Shown: piece after piece, positions 1-6,669 of the stretch
Position numbering within the stretch: position 1 is the first letter of the stretch
Layout: every line of letters begins with the position of its first letter
NCBI GenBank assembly: GCA_963575745.1
Contig: CAUYUJ010019897.1
Coordinates: 1-25,000, forward strand
Length of the DNA: 25,000 nt
DNA from: Prorocentrum cordatum
Lineage: Eukaryota > Sar > Dinophyceae > Prorocentrales > Prorocentraceae
Reading direction: 5' to 3'
Notes under the pieces: generated by a model
Database searches by the model: none
What the model saw: the letters and a program-made list of their open reading frames with translations, nothing else
Told to the model about the DNA's origin: nothing
Position numbers and translations under genes: made by a program

Positions 1-300
1 GAATATTGACGGACTGCATAGAAATCTCGGTGGAATGCATCGGTATCTCTACGGAATACATGAGAGTCTCTATGACCCGTAAGAATCTCCAGGGCATCCA
101 TGGGAATCTCCATGGAATCCATAAGAGTATCTATGGAATTTCTTAGAAATCGCCAGGGATTCCTTACGAATCTCTAGGGCTTCCTTCTGAATCTTCAGGG
201 CTTCCTTGGGAACCTCTAGGGTTTCCTTAAGAATCTCTAGGGCTCCTTAGGAACCCTAGGGAATCCTTGAGAATCCCTAGGAATCTCTAGGTTTTCCTTA
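1..300. repeat. 21-bp tandem satellite
   Basis: Units of the form GAATCTCTAGGGCTTCCTTA recur every 21 bases; clear unit starts are at 83, 104, 125, 146, 168, 189, 210 and 231. About 14 diverged copies are visible, and the array is cut by the left edge of the window. Copies from about 160 on are most alike, while the first 80 bases are more diverged. No gene is seen in it. Confidence 0.85.
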
Positions 301-367
301 TATAGGGGCCTTTAGGGAGTCCTAATCCTTCGGCATCTTTAGGAATTCCTTCAGCTACCAAGGCGTT

Positions 368-463
368 TGCTGGGGCCGGGAGAGGCGTTGGCACACCAGG
401 GCATGCCGCCGCCGCACTGCAAGGGCACACCTGCCGGGGCCGCGAGAGTCGTTGGCACGACCC
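368..463. repeat. Direct repeat pair, 64-bp period
   Basis: A ~32-base segment built around GGGGCCG-GAGAG-CGTTGGCAC occurs at 368-400 and again at 432-463. It lies just before the 11-bp array. The stretch 301-467 otherwise holds no recognisable gene. Confidence 0.6.
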
Positions 464-467
464 GCCC

Positions 468-628
468 TCGACCCACCCCGCGACCCACCCGCGACCCACC
501 CGCGACCCACCGGCGACCCATCCCGCGACCCACCCGCGACCCATTCCGCGACCCATCCGTGACCCATCCGCGACCCACCCGCGACCCACCCCGCAACCCA
601 CCCGCGACCCACCCTGCGACCCACCCTC
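468..628. repeat. 11-bp minisatellite, left block
   Basis: About 13 copies of GCGACCCACCC with one-base variants (CATCC, CATTCC, GTGACCC). Open frames across it, such as repeated GWVAGG on the minus strand, are products of the repeat and not genes. The array stops at the dispersed repeat and resumes after it. Confidence 0.85.
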
Positions 629-785
629 GAGGAAAAACCACCCGGACCCGACAAGTGACGTTTCTGAAACGGCCGTGGGCGTTTACAAAACAGTACTGCC
701 CTGTTCGATTCATTCCTTGTGTGCGTTTACTAAATGGTTTCGCTTGTCGGGGTGATTATTATGGAGTGGATTTTCTGCCTCTACA
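629..785 (+). mobile_element. Dispersed repeat, copy 1, inside the 11-bp array
   Basis: This ~157-base segment runs from GAGGAAAAACC to GCCTCTACA and is clearly similar over its whole length to 16430-16590. Shared anchors include GAAACGGCC, GGGCGTT, GCCCTGTT, TTGTCGGGGTG or GTGTCGGGGTG, and TCTACA. It sits between two blocks of the same 11-bp minisatellite, which suggests it inserted there. No terminal inverted repeat or coding capacity is evident, so the class (SINE-like or other) is unknown. Confidence 0.65.
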
Positions 786-843
786 CCCGCGAACCACCCG
801 CGACCCAACAGCGACCCACCCGCGACCAACCAGCGACGTACCC
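784..843. repeat. 11-bp minisatellite, right block
   Basis: A continuation of the GCGACCCACCC family (variants GCGACCCAACA and GCGACCAACCA) directly after the dispersed repeat. It is more diverged than the left block. Confidence 0.65.
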
Positions 844-864
844 ACATGGTTCAACGAAAAAATC

Positions 865-921
865 GGCGCCTGCGGCGGGCTCGTTGTATACTATGAGAAA
901 CTTTGGCGCCTGCGGCGGGCT
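865..921. repeat. 40-bp-period doublet
   Basis: GGCGCCTGCGGCGGGCT is perfect at 865-881 and again at 905-921, each preceded by AT-richer sequence. The rest of 844-1003 shows nothing recognisable. Confidence 0.6.
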
Positions 922-1003
922 TCTCCAGAGTCTCGCAAACTGCCGACGTCTCCACCGCCCCCTCACTCTGATCCGCATCTGCGGGGTGCTACGGTAGAAT
1001 AGA

Positions 1004-1223
1004 ATCCTCCTCCTCCTCCGCGTCCTCCTCCTTCATCTCCTCCTCCTTCCTCCTCCTCCTCCTCCTCCACCTCCTCCTCCTCCTTCTCCTCCTGCTCCTC
1101 TTCCTCCTCCTTCTCCGCCTCCTTCTCCTCCTCCTCCTCCACCTCCTCCTCCTCCTTCTTCTCCTCCTCATCCTCCTTCTCCTCCTCCTCCTCCTCCTCC
1201 TCCTCCTCCTCCTGCTCCTCCCC
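1004..1223. repeat. (TCC)n microsatellite
   Basis: Pyrimidine-rich triplet tract of ~220 bases with CTC/TCC/TTC units and a few TGC and TCA interruptions. Long Arg/Glu- or Ser/Pro-rich open frames across it are artefacts of the repeat. Confidence 0.9.
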
Positions 1224-1929
1224 TCATTGCGCACATCTAGGGCGAATCTAGGGGTAGTGTGTCAGATATCAGATATATGGCGCGAGCGCACCCAGCTTAT
1301 CCTCCTTCCCCTTTCCCTCCCCGTTTACCCCCTCATCCTTGTCTTCCCGTCTTCCTCCCCTCCCTCCCCCTTTCGCTCCCCTCGTTTCCCTCCTCCCTCG
1401 AGATCCGACGTTGCGAAACAGTTCTATCGTATTGAAAATCACGGCCAGAGCCCTAGACCCAATCTTTCAGCGGGATTTTTCGAGCCGGATCGGCGTCGGA
1501 GGTTCCAGCCATCGGGCGGCCGTTCGAGACGATTCTGGCACCCCCAGAAAGCTTTCGGCGAGGCGCAGCTGCTGCAAGACATCCCAGGGCTTGAGCATCG
1601 CCGAAGGAGAACGCCCGAAAACTCTGACCCTCGACTCCCCTGCCCCCCCTGGCGTGGCTCCCCGCGCTGATGGTGGTGGTGGTGGTGCGGCGTTTCCCTG
1701 TTCCTGGCCTCGCTCCTTCCCGCCTCCCCGCGCCCGGCCGCCGCCGGGGCGTCCCCGCGCCGGCGTGCGGCGCCTCGCGGCCCGTGTCGCCCTGCTGGTG
1801 GTGTCCTGCGCAGCAGCCCCGGCTCCGGGCAGCCCTGCCGGCCGCCCCAGCAGCACCTCTGGCGGCAGCCCCGCCGCGCGGCCCCGGCAGCTCAGCACTG
1901 CACCCTCGCACCTGCTCGGCTGCCCTGGC
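1224..1929. other. GC-rich stretch, no gene recognised
   Basis: All six frames are open for long stretches because of composition. None shows a motif I recognise, and no frame stands out. A short (GGT)n run lies at about 1670-1685. Confidence 0.4.
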
Positions 1930-2282
1930 CCCTCCTCCTCCTCCTCCTCCTCCTCCTCCTCCTCCTCCTCCTCTTCCTCCCCATCCCTCCCATCCTCCTC
2001 CTCCTCCTCCTCCTCCTCCTCCTCCCCTTTTCCCCACCCCCCCCCTCCCCCTCCTGCTCCGCCTCCCCTCCTATCTCCCTCCTCCTCTCCCTCCTCGCTC
2101 CTCCTCCTCCTCCCTCCCTCCTCCTCCTCCTCTCGCTCCTCCCTCCTCCTCCTCCTCCCCCCCCCTCCTCCTCCTCCTCCTCCTCGCCTCCTCCCCCCTC
2201 CTCCTCCTCCTCCTCCTCCTCCCCCTCCTCCTCCTTCTCCTCCTACTCCTCCTCCTCAGCCTCCGCCTCCTCATCCTCCTGC
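1930..2282. repeat. (TCC)n microsatellite, long
   Basis: About 350 bases of CCT triplets interrupted by C-runs and CTCC variants, strictly pyrimidine on the plus strand for long stretches. Predicted poly-Ser, poly-Pro and poly-Leu frames are artefacts. Confidence 0.9.
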
Positions 2283-3188
2283 CCTGCTGGACTGTCTAGT
2301 GGCCCCTGCCTGCACCTCCCAGTGCTGCGTCACTTCAGCAGCTGGGGCTCTGCAGCTCAGCAGGCCCTGGCAGGTTGCTGCTTGCTATGCAGCCTTCGGC
2401 GGCGCAGCTGGAAGACCCGCAGCCCAGATCTCAGCAGCTCAGCGTGACAGTATGCAGCATTTTGCTGCGGCGAGCTGGTCGCTGGCCCTGCCCTTGCGGG
2501 CGCTTGGGCTTTCCCGCATCCCGCTGGCGCCGCGCCTGCAGCAAAAGCCGGTCACCCACGGCCTTCTGTCGGACACCTGGACGCTGGATGCCGCTCGCTT
2601 CCGTGGAGACGCTCGCCTTTCCTCTTCCCGTACTGGTTCGACTTGCTCTACGCTTTCTGCGCCTGCAGCCTCTGCCGCAGCCCCTGGGTGTGGCCGTGAT
2701 GCCGCTCTGCGTCCACTGCCAGGCTGCCTCAGCACAGGTTGGCTTCAACAGCCACTCCCGACGCATGTTTTCGTGCAGTGAGTGCCCTCCCCCTTTTTCC
2801 CGCCCTCCGCAGCCGCTCTCCGACCATGCCGCTCTCTTGCAGCCAGACACTTAGTGCGTGCCCGAGCCTGGCCCACTAGACCGCGCGTGCGGATCACCTC
2901 TGCCGCGCTGCGACGGAACAGATGTGGTCTTAAGCTCGAGCTTCGACGCTGGCAGGGCCGATCTCTTCCCGTTCGATCCATCCTTCCCCTCCCCCCTCGC
3001 CCTCCCCCGACGGCGGCGGCAGGTCTCGAAACCTCGAGCGCTTCGAGCCCCGAGCAACGAACATCGAAGAGGAAACGTCGAACATCGAGCATCGATAACG
3101 CCTGAAAAACGCCGAACGTGGAACCTCGACGTCCCCCCTCCCCTGCCGCCTTCTCCTCTGCCGGCGGCGGCGGCGGCAGGCCTGCGCC
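2283..3188. other. No confident gene
   Basis: Several overlapping open frames exist without family motifs. One short frame ending at the TGA at 2697-2699 reads like a hydrophobic, Cys-containing segment (PYWFDLLYAFCACSLC). Another frame near 2700-2790 has two CxxC pairs. Neither has supporting boundaries, so both stay unassigned. Confidence 0.3.
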
Positions 3189-3248
3189 ATGGGCGGCGGC
3201 AAGCCTGGCATGGCAGGGTCCATCGAGACGCTCTTCCAGGGCCTGAAG
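3189..3248 (+). CDS. Possible first exon, Gly-rich start
   Basis: An ATG in good context (GCCATGG) opens a 20-codon frame whose product begins MGGGKPGMAG and ends QGLK. It stops exactly at a plausible splice donor, AAG|GTCGGG. Codons end mainly in G or C. If translation ran on it would hit a stop soon after. I do not recognise the protein and cannot point to the next exon, so this is a weak candidate for the N-terminus of a spliced gene. Confidence 0.25.
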
Positions 3249-4284
3249 GTCGGGCGACGACACCTATGTAGTCGGGGGTGGACAGAACCCCCACCCTGAC
3301 ACGTCGATTCGTGAATTGTCCGTTATCGGTTTTCGAAAGGGCGCCGCGGCCGTCATTTTCCAGACTTGCGCCCGCAAGGTTTGGGCCCGAGGTCGTTTTC
3401 ACTAAACCACGTTTTACTAAAGGGGGTTCCGTCCCTCCCCGATGCAGTGGGGGCGTTGGTTAAGGAATGTGCCCAGGAGGCTGCAGACCCTGGAGGATTC
3501 CTTATCTGATGAGGGCGGCGGTGATATCCATGGCTAAGCTTTGATTGGAGTTCCACAGGCCCCCGGACCTTTCATTCCTTATGTAAGGATTCCATATCCA
3601 CTGCCTCCACCGTATACATCCGCTGCTCCCTGGCCAGGCCCATCCTGCACCCACTATACGCCGCGTTCTCGTTGGTAGGTTCGGAGAACGTATCGGACGG
3701 GGTTTGGACAAGGTCAACTCCGTTCCAAAGCGTTCTGGAACGCCCTCAGAGCGTTACAGAGCGTTCTGAGAAGGCCGCGGCGCCCGATACATCCCCCAGA
3801 GCCGCCAGACTACAGAGATTTCCGATGTTTCCTCGCCCGAATTTATCCTCGTCCTTGCGTCGTCTTAGCACTTAGCACACGCAGCTCATGGGTTCAGGAT
3901 GGGCCTGGCCAGGGAGCAGCGGATAGACACAGACGAGCGACGCAAGACAACGGGGCCGTCTGCGCCGACACTGGCGCGCAAGCTGCTCGCGTATAGGTCG
4001 CGCGCCAATGCCCTCGCCTCCCATGCAGCGTGCCGCGGCGGTGGCCCGCGCAGGCCACGGCGTGAGGTCGTTGCGTCGCCTCGCGCGGGGCCCCTCTCTC
4101 TCCGTCGCTCCAGCGCCGTCGCCCGGCCAGGGCGCGGGGGTGCTCGGCGGTGGGCGAGCGCCGGAGGAGTGCCAGGAGCGCGGGCCGCCGCCGCCGTGTT
4201 CGGCGCCGTCGGCGCTGCCCTCCGCGCCGCCGCCGCCGCCCGCGCCGTCGTCGCCAGGCCGCTCTTTCTCGGGCGTTCTCTCGA
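3249..4284. other. No recognisable gene; short dyads
   Basis: Mixed-composition DNA. A pair of adjacent hairpins lies at 3722-3770, reported separately. Plus- and minus-strand frames at 3894-4886 are long but Arg-rich, motif-free and mutually overlapping, as expected for GC-rich noncoding DNA. Confidence 0.4.
3722..3770. repeat. Two adjacent hairpins
   Basis: GTTCCA (3722-3727) pairs with TGGAAC (3736-3741), and CTCAGA (3745-3750) pairs with TCTGAG (3765-3770). Both loops contain GCGTT, and GCGTT recurs again between them. Stems are only 6 bp, so function is unknown. Confidence 0.5.
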
Positions 4285-4463
4285 CTATAGTCGTAAGAGT
4301 GACCTTTCGCCGGAGTGACCTTTGGTGCGGGCGCAGGTGGGTCCCCAGATGGCTGAAAACGAAGCAGTAGCAGCTGCTTGCGCGCCCAGGTTTGGTCCCC
4401 CCGCGGCCCCCCAAAAGTCGCGCACCAAAGGTCACTCTTACCCAGAGTCACTCTTGCGTATAG
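4285..4463. mobile_element. Nested inverted repeat, MITE-like
   Basis: GAGTGACCTTTGGTGCG at 4313-4329 is a perfect 17-base inverted match to 4421-4437. An outer pair, CTATAGTCGTAAGAGTGAC (4285-4303) with 4446-4463, is imperfect. The motif AAGAGTGACCTTT also occurs at 4295-4307. Both ends contain TATAG or CTATA, compatible with a TA target. There is no coding capacity. It lies ~320 bases outside the left end of the retroelement and may be an independent insertion. Confidence 0.5.
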
Positions 4464-4782
4464 CCGATTCTCGTGGGCGGGTCCCTCGGCGGGTCTTGTC
4501 AGCCCCGCCTCGCCGAGGGCTTTCTTTCCGGGGGTGCCAGGATCGTCCCCCCGAAGGGCCGCGGGGGGCCCGAGTTGACCGGCCCGAAGGCCCCGCTTGG
4601 GGAGGGAGTGGCGCCCGGGAGTTGCAGCCTTGTCGCCACGGGCGCTTTCGCCCGGTCTTTTGGGCCAGGGGGCCCTCGCAGATCGGGCTCGAAGAGTGCC
4701 GCAGGAAGTTCGGGTCTGGGGTTCCGGCCGTGGTTCCTCGCGGTGCTGTTTTTTGATCGCCGCGTCGGGCCCCCTGCCTTCC
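4464..4782. other. GC-rich spacer with a hairpin
   Basis: CCCTCGGCG and CGCCGAGGG form a 9-bp dyad at about 4481-4517. No gene is recognised. The stretch ends in CTTCC (4778-4782), directly abutting the retroelement. Confidence 0.4.
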
Positions 4783-4886
4783 TCGGGCCGGGCGAAAGGG
4801 GGGGATTGGGAAAGGGGGGGGTACAAAATTTGTTGCACGCAGCTGGTTTCGGCCCCGCCGCCGGGCCCATTCCTTGATATATGCAT
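4783..4886 (+). repeat. Left inverted terminal repeat
   Basis: It begins TCGGGCCGGGCGAAAG and continues through two G-runs (4798-4804 and 4814-4821). In reverse complement it matches 10931-11035: the first ~40 bases are nearly identical, CAGCTG falls at offset 57 versus 55, and ATGCAT at offset 98 versus 99. The collinear spacing shows one diverged repeat of about 104 bp. Confidence 0.8.
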
Positions 4887-4979
4887 GTTGGTGCGTTATC
4901 TCGCTGTCGGTATCCTCCATAGCCTTTTCGGCAATTGCTGGTGCGCGCGCGCGCGCCCCCGGAGCGCACGCAGCCGTGC

Positions 4980-5522
4980 ATGCTCCTGGCGGGCCTGGGC
5001 GTGGCGTGCGCTGTGTTCTCGCATCTGCTGGGGACCTGGGTCTCGAGCATCTGGGCGCCTGGCGCGGGCTGCCCAGACTGCGCGCCGGTGGCCGAGTGCT
5101 CGGCCTGTCCGGCGTGCTCCCCGGCGGTCACGTGCCCGCCGTGCCCTGCGTGCCCAGGGCAGCCCGCGGACTTCCACTGCCACTGCACTTGCCCGGCCGG
5201 GGCGCAGTTGGCAGATCAGACGTCACGGCCGGGCCGCGTGGACTGCCGGTGCCCGCCCAGCGGCGGGCTCCCTGCATTCGCCGCGGGCGCGGCAAGCGGG
5301 GCCTCGGTGGTGCTTCTGGCGTGGGGCTGGTGCTGCTCGCGGCGCTGGCAGGCTGGCAGCTCGCCCAGGGGCGCGCTGGGGAGACCGCTCGCGGCCCTCG
5401 AGCCGCAGGGGCCGAGCCGCCCGGTGCGTCTCTCGGCACCGACGGGCGCGAGGCTGGGAGCGCACTGGCCGCGGAGATCTCCGCCGTCGTCACCGTGGAG
5501 GCCCAGACGGCCGAGGCTCTAA
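4980..5522 (+). CDS. ORF1: Cys-rich membrane-anchored protein
   Basis: The first ATG of the frame (4980) gives 180 residues. Residues 1-25 form a hydrophobic segment that could be a signal anchor. Then comes a dense series of cysteine pairs: C31-C34, C40-C43-C46, C52-C55-C58, C67-C69-C71 and C89-C91, mostly CPxC, suggesting metal binding or disulphides. From about residue 110 the frame turns Arg/Pro-rich. The -1 frame instead reads a good membrane segment (VGLVLLAALAGWQLAQ, from 5321) and Glu/Ala-rich sequence, so a frameshift near 5300-5320 is likely. The TAA stop lies 6 bases before the ATG of the next ORF. Role unknown: a membrane-tethering accessory factor of the retroelement is a guess. 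Short Cys-rich membrane ORFs of this kind are ones I associate with dinoflagellate retroelements. Confidence 0.55.
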   Translation: MLLAGLGVACAVFSHLLGTWVSSIWAPGAGCPDCAPVAECSACPACSPAVTCPPCPACPGQPADFHCHCTCPAGAQLADQTSRPGRVDCRCPPSGGLPAFAAGAASGASVVLLAWGWCCSRRWQAGSSPRGALGRPLAALEPQGPSRPVRLSAPTGARLGAHWPRRSPPSSPWRPRRPRL

Positions 5523-5528
5523 GTCGAG

Positions 5529-6656
5529 ATGGCGTCGGCACTAGACATCCCCGAGCTGCAGATCGCGGTGAGGTTTCGAAACGATCCGAACTTCGAGTAC
5601 CATTGGCGGATGCTGGTCGTCAGGATCGCGGATGCCCGATGGGCAAGAGCCACGCCAGACCTGCACACGCAGATCGTGGACTTGTCGGAGCTCCACGTCA
5701 TCCCACTGACGCGGGGACAGCCCGTGCCCGCGCGCGTGAGGGCGAGCTACTACGGCCCCGATGCCCTCACGGACCAGCAGCTGGCGGAGATCAGACGGGA
5801 GTATGGGGCGCTGGCTCTGATTCATGGTGCAGCCGTCGCGGGCCCAGCCGCCGCGGCCTCGGCCGCCGAGTGGAGGTTCGCCGACACGGCCTTTGCGAAG
5901 TTTGGGGAGGTGATCGACTCAGGAGTGATCGCCAACCCGAACACCTTCGTCTCGCGGGATGCGACCGCGCTGGTGAGGGTCGAGGAGGACGGCGAAACCA
6001 TGTGGACCACCGCGGAGCGGCTCGCGCCAGAGCGCGTGGACGAGTGGAAGGAGGAGAAGAGGACAGGGCCAGGGCGCGATCCGAGGATCCTTCCTGTGGA
6101 TCGCGACTCGACAGGAGGTCGCTATCGGTCGCTCAGGTCCGCCATGGGGGAGATGAGCTGGATCGATCCCAAGAAGCTGGAGGCAGACTGGCCGTTCGAG
6201 GGGCCCTCGGCGGTGAAGGAGCTTCTTCACGCCGTTCGGGCCTCGGGAGAAGAGCTGTGAGGTTTCCACGACTACTGGGTTCGAAGCAGTGGCGTCGGGC
6301 CCGACAGCCAGATCAGCTACAAGCATCGCGACCTGCTGACGACGCTGCTCCACATCTGCAATTTCGACCAGCTGAACCTGGGAGAGCTTGCTGGGGCGGA
6401 ACGCGCTGCCCGACTGGTCTTGCAGATCCACGCCGCGGTCACGAGGAACCCGAAGGCGCCAGACTTCAAGGGCGCGTCGGTCATGGTCGCCTCGAATAAG
6501 CTGGACTCGGCGGGGGGTGTCCTCGTCGGGGACTTCGCGAGGTACGTGGCGGAGGAACAGCGGACGCACGCATACGCACTCAAGCAGCAGCGCTTATACG
6601 CCGAGGAGGAGGAGGAGAAGCGGGCAGCCAAGAAGAAGGAGAAGGACAAGAACTAG
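5529..6656 (+). CDS. ORF2: Gag-like protein, interrupted by one TGA
   Basis: ATG at 5529 (GAGATGG) opens 243 codons, then TGA at 6258-6260, then 131 more codons in the same frame to TAG at 6654-6656. Both halves fit one protein: DPRILPVDRDS at about residues 190-200, DWP at 220-222, then after the stop a WVRSSGV stretch, FDQLN at about 279 and NPKAPDF at about 307, ending in a Lys/Glu-rich charged tail. I recall this motif series from many dinoflagellate predicted proteins next to RT genes. By position before Pol it is most likely a capsid or nucleic-acid-binding (Gag) protein. The TGA is probably a point mutation (CGA to TGA is the simplest guess); programmed readthrough is the alternative. 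Pol starts 13 bases after the final stop. Confidence 0.7.
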
Positions 6657-6669
6657 CTGCCGCTGCGCC

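Noticed and set aside
989-1234. Arg/Glu-rich minus-strand ORF
   Set aside because: Translation of the TCC repeat.
3444-3610. Second copy of the CAGTCGGGGCG MITE (CAGTGGGGGCGTTGG at 3444)
   Set aside because: Only one end resembles the MITE; no convincing opposite terminal repeat or TA flanks.
4874-6499. 541-codon plus-strand frame over ORF1 and the Gag-like ORF
   Set aside because: Mostly a shadow of the two real ORFs. Only 5318-5520 looks coding and is treated as a possible frameshift of ORF1.
6388-6669. N-terminal extension of the Pol frame
   Set aside because: The frame opens at a TTG and runs through the Gag-like ORF as Arg/Ser-rich nonsense. The ATG at 6670 in good context follows the Gag-like stop.
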